A stretch of DNA of 64,000 nt from Clostridiales bacterium. Its GTDB lineage: Bacteria; Bacillota; Clostridia; Oscillospirales; Acutalibacteraceae. This document shows positions 53,613-61,962 of this stretch, one piece after another. Made by a program: the position numbers and the translations under genes. The notes beneath the pieces were generated by a model. That model was not told the DNA's origin. It did not search any database and saw only the letters and a program-made list of their open reading frames with translations. The stretch lies in assembly GCA_022799115.1 (NCBI GenBank), contig JAAWNT010000001.1, positions 146,865 to 210,864 of the forward strand. The letters run 5' to 3'. How positions within the stretch are numbered: the first letter of the stretch is position 1; every line of letters starts with the position of its first letter.

Positions 53613-55412
53613 ATGTTACTGCGAGAATTGCTGAAATTAAAAGGGCCCTTTGTGGCAGACGGCGCCATGGGCACCTATTTTTCTCTTCTAACCGGTCAAT
53701 CCGCCTCTCTCTGCGAGGCCGCTAACCAAGAACAGCCGGACGTTATTGCCGGTATCCATCGGGCATATCGAAAGGCAGGGGCCCGCTTGGTGCGAACCAA
53801 TACCTTCTCCGCCAATACCGCCGCTATGAGGCTGCCCCTTTCTCAAGTGTTGCATCTTGTGCGGGAGGGCTACCATATCGCCCGGCGCGAGGCCGGAGAT
53901 CAGGCGGTAGTGGCCGCCGATGTGGGCGCCATCTATCCCCAGGGAGACGAGCAAGCTGACCCTCTGCCGGAATACCGCGCCATTCTGGATACCTTCTTGG
54001 AGTGCGGCGCCCGCACCTTCTTGTTTGAAACCTTGGCGGAGCTGGAACCGTTTCTGCCGGTCTTTGCTTATCTCCGGGAAAAGTGTCCAAGCGCGGAATT
54101 GATGGTGTCTTTCTCCCTAACTCCCGATGGGCGGACTCGGGCGGGAATTCCTTTGGGCCAGCTTCTCGCCCAGCTGGAAGCTATGGAGCATCCGGTGGAC
54201 GCAGTGGGACTCAACTGCGGCTGCGGTCCCATGCATCTATATCCCCATGCCGTAACCTTGTGCGGCTGGGCCAAGCCGTATCAGATTCCTGTTTTTATTT
54301 TGCCAAACGCGGGTTATCCCGCTGTGGAGCAGCAAAGAACCGTATTCAATACCTCTCCTGAATATTTTGCTGTCAAGACTGCCGAAATCGCCGCTGCGGG
54401 GGCGTTTCTGGTGGGCGGGTGCTGCGGCACCACTCCCGACCATATTTTAAAACTAGCTCACATGCTGGGGGAACATCATCAGCCTGCGGCGCAGCCCCCT
54501 CGCACGGCTGTTTCCGTTTCCCTCACACCCAAAGAAGCGCCAGACCCTTTTTCCGGCAAACTGAAACAAGGCAATTTTGTACTGGCAGCAGAGTTGGATC
54601 CCCCCTATGGCAGCGATCTTACAAAGGTTTTGACGGCCGCCGGACAGCTTAAAGCCTCCGGGATGGATGTAATCACCATTTCGGATTCCCCTCTTGCCCG
54701 GGTGAAGCTGGATTCCATTGTGTGCGCCGCAAAGATCCGCCGGGAAGTGGGAATCAGCGCCCTGCCCCACCTGTGCTGCCGGGATAAAAATGCCAACGCC
54801 CTGCGCGCCTCCCTGATGGGCGCGCACTGCGAGGGCATCCGCGCCGTTCTCGCGGTCACCGGAGACCATGTGCCGGAATCCGATCGGGGCTATGTCAAGC
54901 CGGTGTTCAACGTCACCTCCATCAAACTGATGGAGGTCATCCGCCAATTGAATACCGACATCTTTACCGAAAGCCCCATGCTCATCGGAGGCGCCCTCAA
55001 TCCCATGGTTCCCCGCGTGGATACGGAGCTTATTCGGGTAAAACGAAAGATGGAGGCCGGCGCTTCCTTTTTTCTCACACAGCCCGTCTTTGAGGGCCGC
55101 TTTGATCTGATCGACAGGGCGCGGGCCTTAGGCGCCAAAGTGCTTGTGGGCATCATGCCCCTGGTGAGCTATCGCAACGCCTACTATATGAGCAATGAGG
55201 TGCCCGGCATACAGATCCCCCCGGATTACTTAAATCGTTTCCATCCGGAAATGAACCGGGAGCAATCCGCCCAAACCGGCATTGAAATCGCCGTGGAGAT
55301 CGCAAAGCTTGCCCGCCCCCACGCCGACGGCTTTTACTTTATGACTCCCTTTAACCGCGCTGAGATCATTTGCGCCATTCTTTCCCGCTTACAGGAGGAC
55401 GGCTGTCTGTAA
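53613..55412 (+). CDS. Bifunctional homocysteine S-methyltransferase / methylenetetrahydrofolate reductase
   Basis: A 599-residue fusion like Bacillus YitJ. Residues 1-290 form the homocysteine methyltransferase with zinc Cys in LNCGCGP (about 200) and VGGCCGTTPDH (about 268). After a linker, residues 310-599 form the MetF-type reductase that turns methylene-THF into methyl-THF (LAAELDPPYGSDLTKVL, CRDKNANALRASL, TGDHV, FFLTQPVFE). It supplies the one-carbon side of methionine metabolism. It has a GAGGTG site and a strong terminator, and stands alone. Unlike many yitJ genes it has no room for an S-box leader. Confidence 0.96.
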   Translation: MLLRELLKLKGPFVADGAMGTYFSLLTGQSASLCEAANQEQPDVIAGIHRAYRKAGARLVRTNTFSANTAAMRLPLSQVLHLVREGYHIARREAGDQAVVAADVGAIYPQGDEQADPLPEYRAILDTFLECGARTFLFETLAELEPFLPVFAYLREKCPSAELMVSFSLTPDGRTRAGIPLGQLLAQLEAMEHPVDAVGLNCGCGPMHLYPHAVTLCGWAKPYQIPVFILPNAGYPAVEQQRTVFNTSPEYFAVKTAEIAAAGAFLVGGCCGTTPDHILKLAHMLGEHHQPAAQPPRTAVSVSLTPKEAPDPFSGKLKQGNFVLAAELDPPYGSDLTKVLTAAGQLKASGMDVITISDSPLARVKLDSIVCAAKIRREVGISALPHLCCRDKNANALRASLMGAHCEGIRAVLAVTGDHVPESDRGYVKPVFNVTSIKLMEVIRQLNTDIFTESPMLIGGALNPMVPRVDTELIRVKRKMEAGASFFLTQPVFEGRFDLIDRARALGAKVLVGIMPLVSYRNAYYMSNEVPGIQIPPDYLNRFHPEMNREQSAQTGIEIAVEIAKLARPHADGFYFMTPFNRAEIICAILSRLQEDGCL

Positions 55413-55419
55413 CCGCCGC

Positions 55420-55483
55420 GTCAAAACAATCGCCCCCACATAACCGAGGAAAACCCGGTTATGTGGGGGCCGATTATTTTGAC
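55420..55483 (+). terminator. Long terminator after the methyltransferase/MTHFR gene
   Basis: A very stable stem of 14 bp (CCCCCACATAACCG / CGGTTATGTGGGGG), extended outward by AATCG and GTCAAAA with their complements, then ATTATTTTGAC. The extended palindrome covers 64 bp. Confidence 0.85.
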
Positions 55484-55600
55484 GACTGTCCGTCTCCCTC
55501 CCTACATAATCTGCTCTTTTTTCTAGAAGAGGAGACTCGTCTCAAACGCTTGGGGAGGCTTGTCCGTTTTCCGGCAAATGCCGGCGGATTTTTATCCCTA

Positions 55601-56518
55601 TTACGGCAGTTGGTTTCCTGCCGCCCGGTACAGCTCATACCACTCTTCCCGGCTTAACGCCACGTCGCTTGCCCTGCAAATCTCCTGCAGCCGGTCAGCC
55701 TTTGTGGTCCCTACGATGGGCTGCATCCTGGCTGGGTGACGCAAAATCCATGCAATGGCCAGGGCGGAGTTGGTAACGCCCTTTTTCTCCGCCATCTGCG
55801 CAAGTTTGGCATTCACCTCCGGAAACTTTTCGTTGTCCACAAAGACGCCCTCGAAGAATCCATACTGGAAGGGGGACCAAGGCTGAATGGTGATCTCTTT
55901 GAGACGGCAGTACTCCAGCACCCCTCCGTCCCGGTCCACGGCGGGGCTATTTTTCATATTGGCGTTTAATCCGCAGTCGATCATTCCGGTGTGCATCAGA
56001 CCAAACTGCAACTGGTTAATCATCAGCTTTTGATGGGTGTATTTGCTAAGCAGTTCTATGGTCATGGGGTTCTGGTTACTTACGCCGAAATATTTGACCT
56101 TACCGCTGTGATAAAGGAGATCGAATGCCTCGGCCACCTCCTCCGGCTCCATGAGAGTGTCGGGGCGGTGCAACAGCAGAACGTCCACATAATCGGTCTT
56201 CAGCCGCTTGAGACTTCCATCCACCGATGTTAAAATATGCTCCTTGCTAAAGTCGTACATCCCCGGCCGGATGCCGCACTTGGTCTGCAAAATCATCTTC
56301 TCCCGCACCCGGGGACACATTCCCGCCGCCTGGGCGAACACCTCTTCCGACCGTCCGCCGCCATAAATATCGGCGTGATCGAAAAAGTTAATCCCGCATT
56401 CCATCGCCGTCTGTATAAGCCTCTCGGCCTCTTTCTGAGACAGACCTTCGATCCGCATGCAGCCCAGCGCAATTTCCGACGCGGAAAACGCGCCGTTTCC
56501 AATTTTTATTTGTTTCAT
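55601..56518 (-). CDS. Aldo/keto reductase
   Basis: A 305-residue NADPH-dependent oxidoreductase of the AKR superfamily, closest to the YdhF/AKR11-like branch. The catalytic tetrad is visible: Asp and Tyr in FFDHADIYGGG, Lys in LQTKCGI, His in LLLHRPDTL. The C-terminal SALAIAWILRHPARMQPIVG binds the cofactor. The substrate is unknown. Start choice: ATG 56518 follows AAAGGCGG; TTG 56521 is adjacent. It has its own promoter. Confidence 0.93.
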   Translation of the reverse strand: MKQIKIGNGAFSASEIALGCMRIEGLSQKEAERLIQTAMECGINFFDHADIYGGGRSEEVFAQAAGMCPRVREKMILQTKCGIRPGMYDFSKEHILTSVDGSLKRLKTDYVDVLLLHRPDTLMEPEEVAEAFDLLYHSGKVKYFGVSNQNPMTIELLSKYTHQKLMINQLQFGLMHTGMIDCGLNANMKNSPAVDRDGGVLEYCRLKEITIQPWSPFQYGFFEGVFVDNEKFPEVNAKLAQMAEKKGVTNSALAIAWILRHPARMQPIVGTTKADRLQEICRASDVALSREEWYELYRAAGNQLP

Positions 56519-56660
56519 CAAAATACCGCCTTTCTAACCGTCGCCACGCCCGCCGTCTCTGATTTGTGAACACAGGCATGGTCTCTTTCCGCTCCACTCG
56601 TCTTACTCTTTTCACTCGCTGCTGAAAGACAATTGTATCATCCATTGAAAAACCGACAAC

Positions 56661-56689
56661 AGTATAGCACGAATCTTACGCTCTGACAA
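56661..56689 (-). promoter_or_regulatory. Aldo/keto reductase promoter
   Basis: On the minus strand TTGTCA (56684-56689), 17-bp spacer, TATACT (56661-56666). A second possible set (TTGTCG, 16 bp, TACAAT) lies at 56632-56659. Confidence 0.72.
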
Positions 56690-56835
56690 CGTGTGTTTTC
56701 TTCCGCTCCGGTTGAGATACGCGGTTCTATCAATCGCTAGTTGCACACCGGTCCTACGAAAGAGTTTCCCACAGGATTTCTTGACAAATTCCTAAAATTG
56801 TCTAACAACATCTATAAAATATTTTTATAAATATA

Positions 56836-56864
56836 TGGATAGTTTGGTAATTATATGGTATAAT
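56836..56864 (+). promoter_or_regulatory. Promoter of the GH13 gene
   Basis: TATAAT (56859-56864) with an extended -10 TGG; the -35 region is weak. A TTGACA at about 56782-56787 is too far away to pair with it. The 400-bp spacer between the divergent genes holds no other feature. Confidence 0.6.
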
Positions 56865-56918
56865 AAGCCTGTTATCAACCAATAAGGAAACCCATATGGA
56901 AGCGAGGAGAACTATCCT

Positions 56919-58544
56919 ATGAGCAATTGGATCGACACTGCGGTGTTTTACCACATCTATCCGTTGGGATACTGCGGCGCACCTCAGTTTAACAACGACG
57001 GGGAAACCGTCTGCCGCATTGACAAGCTGAGAGATTGGATCCCCCATCTCAAGGAGATCGGCGTGAACGCCCTGTACATCGGGCCGGTCTTTGAATCCAG
57101 CGAACACGGCTACGATACAAAAGATTATTACCAAATTGACAAACGGCTGGGGGACAATCACTGTTTCCGCACCCTGTGCGACGAACTCCATCAAAACGGC
57201 ATCCGTGTGATTCTGGACGGCGTGTTCAACCACGTGGGCCGTGAATTTTGGGCGTTCACCGACGTACAGCGCAACGGTCAAAGCTCCCACTATTGCAATT
57301 GGTTTCACAACCTGAATTTCGGCGGAGGCAGCCCTATGGGAGATCCCTTCTGGTACGAAGGATGGCAGGGACACTACAACCTGGTAAAGCTTAACCTGCG
57401 CAATCCGGAGGTAGTGGACCATCTGCTGGGCGCCGTCGGACAATGGATGAACGATTTCGGCATCGACGGCTTGCGGCTGGACGCCGCCGACTGTGTGGAC
57501 CCCGATTTCTTTAAACAGCTGCGCCAGTTCTGCAAAAGCCGAAAGCCTGACTTCTGGTTGGTTGGCGAGATTATTCACGGGGACTATAACCGCTGGGCCA
57601 ATCCGGATATGTTGGACTCGGTTACCAACTACGAGTGCTATAAGGGACTCTACTCCTCTCATAATGACAAAAATTACTTTGAAATCGCACATTCCCTCAA
57701 TCGCCAATTCGGAGCGGGGGGCATTTACCGCAATATCAATACCTATAACTTTGTGGATAATCACGACGTAAACCGTCTGGCCAGTACTTTACGAAATCCG
57801 GAGCACATTTATAACGTCTATTCCCTGCTGTTTACCATGCCTGGGGTACCCTCAATCTATTACGGCAGCGAGTGGGGGCTTTCCGGCGTCAAACAGAACG
57901 GCTCGGACGCCCCGCTGCGCCCCTGCCTGGAGCTTTCTACGATTCCCAGCCCCAATCAAAAACTGAGCGCGCACATCGGAAGATTGGCCGCCCTGCGCAA
58001 GCAGCTTCCCGCTTTGCAGACCGGGGCTTATGAGCAGGTGGTGGTCAAAAACGAACAGCTGGTATACAAACGGGTGAAAGAAGGGCAAACCGTGTATGTG
58101 GCCCTGAATCTGGCGGATCAAGAATTCCGTCTGGACTTTGGGATGGACGCAACGAAAGTGCTGATGGATCCCCTCCATGGCAATGAGGTCTTCACTCCTG
58201 TCAACGGCAGCGCCAGCGTGCTTATGGCGCCTTACGACACCCGCATTCTGGTGGAAACCGTTCCTTGTGCTCTTCCTAAGGAGGACAGTCCTTGCCATGA
58301 GCCGACGGCTGAAAAGAAGCAGCCCCCCATCCAGGAACGCATACCCGGCCGCTACCGCCACTTTAAGGGCAACGAATACCGGGTGATCGGATTTGCCAAG
58401 CACTCGGAAACCTTGGAAGAATTGGTGGTATATCAAGCCCTTTATGGAGATCAGGGATTGTGGGTACGCCCTGCGGACATGTTCTATGAAAATGTAGAGA
58501 TAAACGGCGTCATCCAACCTCGGTTTGCCTATTTGGGAGAGTAA
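56919..58544 (+). CDS. GH13 alpha-amylase-family enzyme fused to a DUF1653 domain
   Basis: A 541-residue cytosolic glycoside hydrolase (no signal peptide). GH13 regions are intact: DGVFNH (100-105), GLRLDAAD with nucleophile D188, VGEI with acid E217, and FVDNHD with D283. A beta-sandwich domain follows to about 450. From about residue 475 to the end lies a complete DUF1653 domain (GRYRHFKGNEYRVIG, then YQALYGDQGLWVRPADMF), which usually occurs alone as a protein of about 70 residues. A Pro/Glu-rich linker joins the two. The GH13 part probably acts on maltodextrin or a related oligosaccharide. It has a GAGGAG site and a strong terminator. Confidence 0.93.
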   Translation: MSNWIDTAVFYHIYPLGYCGAPQFNNDGETVCRIDKLRDWIPHLKEIGVNALYIGPVFESSEHGYDTKDYYQIDKRLGDNHCFRTLCDELHQNGIRVILDGVFNHVGREFWAFTDVQRNGQSSHYCNWFHNLNFGGGSPMGDPFWYEGWQGHYNLVKLNLRNPEVVDHLLGAVGQWMNDFGIDGLRLDAADCVDPDFFKQLRQFCKSRKPDFWLVGEIIHGDYNRWANPDMLDSVTNYECYKGLYSSHNDKNYFEIAHSLNRQFGAGGIYRNINTYNFVDNHDVNRLASTLRNPEHIYNVYSLLFTMPGVPSIYYGSEWGLSGVKQNGSDAPLRPCLELSTIPSPNQKLSAHIGRLAALRKQLPALQTGAYEQVVVKNEQLVYKRVKEGQTVYVALNLADQEFRLDFGMDATKVLMDPLHGNEVFTPVNGSASVLMAPYDTRILVETVPCALPKEDSPCHEPTAEKKQPPIQERIPGRYRHFKGNEYRVIGFAKHSETLEELVVYQALYGDQGLWVRPADMFYENVEINGVIQPRFAYLGE

Positions 58545-58736
58545 TGCCATATTGCGCGGCAATTCAGCCGCAACTGTATACGGTTTCCTTATCCTTCCTT
58601 TCTGGGCAAGAAAGGGAGAACATTCCGCCCTTTTCCATTCATCTCCCCCTATGTGAAACCGATGTTTTTCACACACGCAGGAACCATTGATAATCAAGCC
58701 GCTTACAAGAAAACAGAAACCGATATCGGAAGCGTC

Positions 58737-58787
58737 CCCCAATTGCTAGACTATGAATCAGCATGTCTAGCAATTGGGGTGTTTTTA
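58737..58787 (+). terminator. Terminator of the GH13 gene
   Basis: A perfect 15-bp stem CCCCAATTGCTAGAC / GTCTAGCAATTGGGG with a 13-nt loop and TGTTTTTAT after it. It is 190 bp past the stop; the gap and the following 200 bp hold no gene. Confidence 0.8.
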
Positions 58788-58983
58788 TACCAAGCGATTT
58801 ATCAACAGCTGTTCCAGGACCATTGGAATAAGTTCCATACGCCAAATACTCCTTCAAGCGACAGATGGCACCAAAAATCGCTGATAAACCAATGAAGGGC
58901 GCTCTTTCACTTCTGAAACGAATACAAAAAAGGAGCCGCTCTTCCCGCATTGCGGCACGGAAGCCAGCTCCCTATTGATGATT

Positions 58984-59634
58984 CTATCGGCTATATTTCC
59001 GGAAATTGCGGCGGGTTTTCCAGTAGCCCGCCTGCTGTTTTATATTGCGAAGAAAATCTCCCCCAAAGAACAGGATCACGTTAAGCAGTGACATCACGAT
59101 GGACAGGCGCACGCTCCAGTCTCCCAAAATGAGCGATACCACCAGCAGCACCCCATCCAACGCCGCCAAATACTTCACTTTGACGGGAAACACGAAAAAC
59201 AGCATCAATTTGAAGTCCGGATAAATGGCCGCAAAGGCCAAAAATAAGGAGAGGTTCAGATAGACGTTTGTGCCCCATCCCCCGGTAAACAGCGCCGCCA
59301 GGATGGCGCCCACCATCCCGCATAAATAAAAAAGATTGAACCGGAACGCTCCCCACTCGTTTTCCAGAGAATTTCCGAGCAGACAGTAAAAATAGAGGCT
59401 AAACAGAATCCAAAGCACCGAGGTGTTGGGGGGAAGAAAAATAAACGTAATCAGTCTCCACACCTGTCCCTGGGCCACCAGATTGGTATTGAGCATCAAA
59501 AGGGCGGATAATCCCATATCGGGCAGCAACAGATCCGCCAAAAACACGCCCAGCATTGCGCTGGATAAAAGAATCATCAAATGTGGAATTCCAAAGCGCC
59601 CGAATTTACGGTTTAACGTATTGATCCATTTCAT
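58984..59634 (-). CDS. Rhomboid-fold membrane protein lacking the protease motif
   Basis: A 216-residue membrane protein with about six hydrophobic segments. It has rhomboid hallmarks: the WRLITFIF loop after the first segment (W59-R60) and GNSLENEWGAFRFNLFYLCG. At the place of the catalytic GxSG in the fourth segment it has VYLNLSLF, and no paired His is seen in the last segment. It is therefore likely a pseudoprotease, as in Derlin-like or other inactive rhomboid homologues. Start choice: ATG 59634 follows AGAGGA; the frame extended to 59703 is less likely. The function is unknown. Confidence 0.82.
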   Translation of the reverse strand: MKWINTLNRKFGRFGIPHLMILLSSAMLGVFLADLLLPDMGLSALLMLNTNLVAQGQVWRLITFIFLPPNTSVLWILFSLYFYCLLGNSLENEWGAFRFNLFYLCGMVGAILAALFTGGWGTNVYLNLSLFLAFAAIYPDFKLMLFFVFPVKVKYLAALDGVLLVVSLILGDWSVRLSIVMSLLNVILFFGGDFLRNIKQQAGYWKTRRNFRKYSR

Positions 59635-59876
59635 GAGCGGTCCTCTTTTCTTTGGAGTACCGCCGGCCAAATTTCTCCAGCCGGCGGATTCGCTTGCGTT
59701 CATACGCGCAAAGCGTTTTCCTTTTTACTATTCCGCAAAGGCCCCCGCTTCATCCCGGATTCCCGGAAATAGGGGCTCCGCAAAACAGCGCTTACTAGTT
59801 CAAGACTAAGAATCATTCACTGCATCCAATCTCTTGCCGCCGTGTTTTCGTCTATTTCATAGACACGCCCGATTCC

Positions 59877-60803
59877 TCATTCAAACAGCGGGGTGCTGAA
59901 ATAGCGCTCTCCGGTATCTGGCAAAATAGTCACCACGGTCTTTCCCTTGCCCAGCTTCTTAGCCAGCTTCACCGCCGCCGCAATATTGGAGCCGCTGGAA
60001 ATCCCGCAAAGGATGCCCTCCCGGCTGGCCATGCGCTTGGCCGCTCCCAGCGCTTCCTCATCGGTTACCACGCATACCTGCTGATAAATGTGGGTATTCA
60101 GATTCTCCGGAATTAATCCGTCTCCAATGCCCATCTGTAGATGAGTGCCGATGCTTCCTCCCGATAGAATGGCGGCGTTTTCCGGTTCCACCGCCCAGAT
60201 CTCGATATCGGGGAATTTGTCCTTCAGCGTCTCCCCGATCCCGGTGATGGTTCCGCCGGTTCCCACTCCGGAACAAAATCCATGGATGGGTCCTTCCACC
60301 TGACTGAGCAGCTCCACCGCCGTGAAACTACGGTGCACCGCGGGATTATCCGGATTGGTAAACTGCTGGGGAATAAATACCTTGGGATCCTCTTCGGCCA
60401 TTTGAAGGGCCAACTCCATGCATTGGGAGATACAGGCTCCAATATCCCCCTCGTCATGAACCAGAATCACCTCTGCGCCGTAATGGCGGATCAGCTTTCG
60501 CCGTTCTTCACTCACCGAGTCGGGCATGATGATGCGCACCCCATACCCCTTCACCGCGCCCACCAGGGCGATGCCGATTCCCTGGTTTCCGCTGGTAGGC
60601 TCCACAAGCACCGAGCCCGGGCCGATTTTCCCCAGCTTTTCAGCCTGAGAAATCATGTGATAGGCGGTACGGGTCTTAATCGACCCGCCGATGTTCACCG
60701 CCTCATATTTTACCAATATCTGCGCATCCTGCGGCCCCGTCATATGGTTAAGCCGAATCAGCGGCGTATGGCCGATAGCATCCAACACATTGTTACAAAT
60801 CAA
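59877..60803 (-). CDS. cysK: Cysteine synthase A-like PLP enzyme
   Basis: Makes cysteine from O-acetylserine and sulfide. PLP Lys is K43 in GGSIKTR. The substrate loop is TSGNQGIG, where most CysK proteins have TSGNTGIG. The phosphate loop is GVGTGGTITGIG and the C-terminal CGISSGSN is present. The 308-residue length is normal. The Gln variant and KTR (in place of KDR) occur together, so a related beta-replacement activity cannot be ruled out. The start is TTG; the leader has a GGCGGG / CCCGCC hairpin (60824-60838). No cysE is nearby. Confidence 0.9.
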   Translation of the reverse strand: MICNNVLDAIGHTPLIRLNHMTGPQDAQILVKYEAVNIGGSIKTRTAYHMISQAEKLGKIGPGSVLVEPTSGNQGIGIALVGAVKGYGVRIIMPDSVSEERRKLIRHYGAEVILVHDEGDIGACISQCMELALQMAEEDPKVFIPQQFTNPDNPAVHRSFTAVELLSQVEGPIHGFCSGVGTGGTITGIGETLKDKFPDIEIWAVEPENAAILSGGSIGTHLQMGIGDGLIPENLNTHIYQQVCVVTDEEALGAAKRMASREGILCGISSGSNIAAAVKLAKKLGKGKTVVTILPDTGERYFSTPLFE

Positions 60804-60958
60804 CGTTTCCGTTCCCCTCTCCCGGCGGGAATCCCGCCCTCTCCATACTCATAATAATGCCAAGGCTTCCGCGCAGCAGCAGGCGGCTTTCTTCCGCCGT
60901 ATGCAGCGCCTCTTAAGCAAATGTATTCTACCTTTGCGCTCTTTATCCCGTTCCTTCA

Positions 60959-61651
60959 CTATCCGGCTTGATCCACCACGTACATGTGGCGGTAAATGCG
61001 ATCCAAACGGGAATCCGGGAAGCGGTCGTCAAAAAATTGCGCCACTACATTGTTGGCGGGGACGCCTTCCCTGCGTTGAGCCTGACGTTCCAGCGCCAAA
61101 AGGGATACCGCCATGTTGAATACCATAAAAACCAACAGGATCCAGGTGAGGACTACCCCCGCCTTATTGGGAATCTTTTCAATCCATTTGGATAATAGGG
61201 GAAATAGGAATTTGATCCACAGCAGGCCCAAAATACCCCAGAAAAAGGCATACAGCAGGCTGGTTCTTCCCCCAATGTCAAACATCTGCTGGTCGTATTG
61301 CCAGGAAACCGTGCCTAACGTTACTTCCTGCAAAAGACTGCACAAATACTCAAACGCCGCACCGATCACCATACAGCACAAAAAGATCCAAAGATCGCGT
61401 TTCTCCTTCAGCTTATAAAGACACACGGTCATCAGCACCGCTCCAAAACCATACACCGGATTAAAGGGGCCATATACCACCCCGGCCCTGCTTTCCAACT
61501 TTTGGGTGGTAACCAGGGCGAAAATGGTTTCTACCACTACGCCGATAAAGCAGCCGATGAAGAAGATCCAAAACAGCTTGTAAAAGTTCAGGCCGCTGGC
61601 AAATGGCTTGCGATAGCCCGCCCGGTGAACACTTTGCGTTTTCAATGTCAT
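60959..61651 (-). CDS. CmpB-type membrane protein (putative ABC permease family)
   Basis: A 230-residue membrane protein with about six hydrophobic segments, of the Pfam family annotated ABC_trans_CmpB. The conserved FFIGCFIGVVVETIFALV and GVVYGPFNPVYGFGAVLMT are present. No ATPase is adjacent, so the transporter label is doubtful. Start choice: ATG 61651 follows GTGAGG; the frame extended to 61786 covers the promoter. A hairpin at 61671-61698 lies just ahead of the ribosome site. Confidence 0.88.
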   Translation of the reverse strand: MTLKTQSVHRAGYRKPFASGLNFYKLFWIFFIGCFIGVVVETIFALVTTQKLESRAGVVYGPFNPVYGFGAVLMTVCLYKLKEKRDLWIFLCCMVIGAAFEYLCSLLQEVTLGTVSWQYDQQMFDIGGRTSLLYAFFWGILGLLWIKFLFPLLSKWIEKIPNKAGVVLTWILLVFMVFNMAVSLLALERQAQRREGVPANNVVAQFFDDRFPDSRLDRIYRHMYVVDQAG

Positions 61652-61670
61652 TTCCTCACTTTCTTTTTTA

Positions 61671-61698
61671 AATGTGTTTGGAAACGAGCAAACACATT
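61671..61698 (-). promoter_or_regulatory. Inverted repeat ahead of the CmpB-type gene
   Basis: A perfect 10-bp inverted repeat AATGTGTTTG / CAAACACATT with an 8-nt centre, in the 5' leader about 10 bp before the ribosome site. It may be an operator or an RNA hairpin controlling translation. Confidence 0.5.
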
Positions 61699-61753
61699 CC
61701 AGGGTCTTGCCGACCACAACCCAAAGTTCTTCCTTGATACCCACAATATAAGC

Positions 61754-61782
61754 ATTATACCGTTTACCGTAGCACAAATCAA
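61754..61782 (-). promoter_or_regulatory. Promoter of the CmpB-type gene
   Basis: On the minus strand TTGATT (61777-61782), 17-bp spacer, TATAAT (61754-61759), giving a leader of about 95 nt. Confidence 0.75.
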
Positions 61783-61886
61783 CCAAATTTTCCCGCCAAG
61801 GATCGGTGGGATTTCTCCAAATTCAAAGGAGATACTTTCCATGGTATGCGTCTTTGTCCAACGCATGGGACGCATTCCGTATAATC

Positions 61887-61928
61887 AACGCCCCGGAAAT
61901 CAGTCAAAAAACCGATTTCCGGGGCGTT
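61887..61928. terminator. Hairpin after the ROK gene
   Basis: A 14-bp stem ACGCCCCGGAAATC / GATTTCCGGGGCGT with a 12-nt loop. It lies 35 bp past the ROK stop but has a poor T-tract on the minus strand (TTGATTAT); the plus side has CGATTTGCTTTTT. It probably ends or protects the ROK transcript. Confidence 0.6.
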
Positions 61929-61962
61929 CGATTTGCTTTTTATCGATTTGTCCCCAGTCAGA

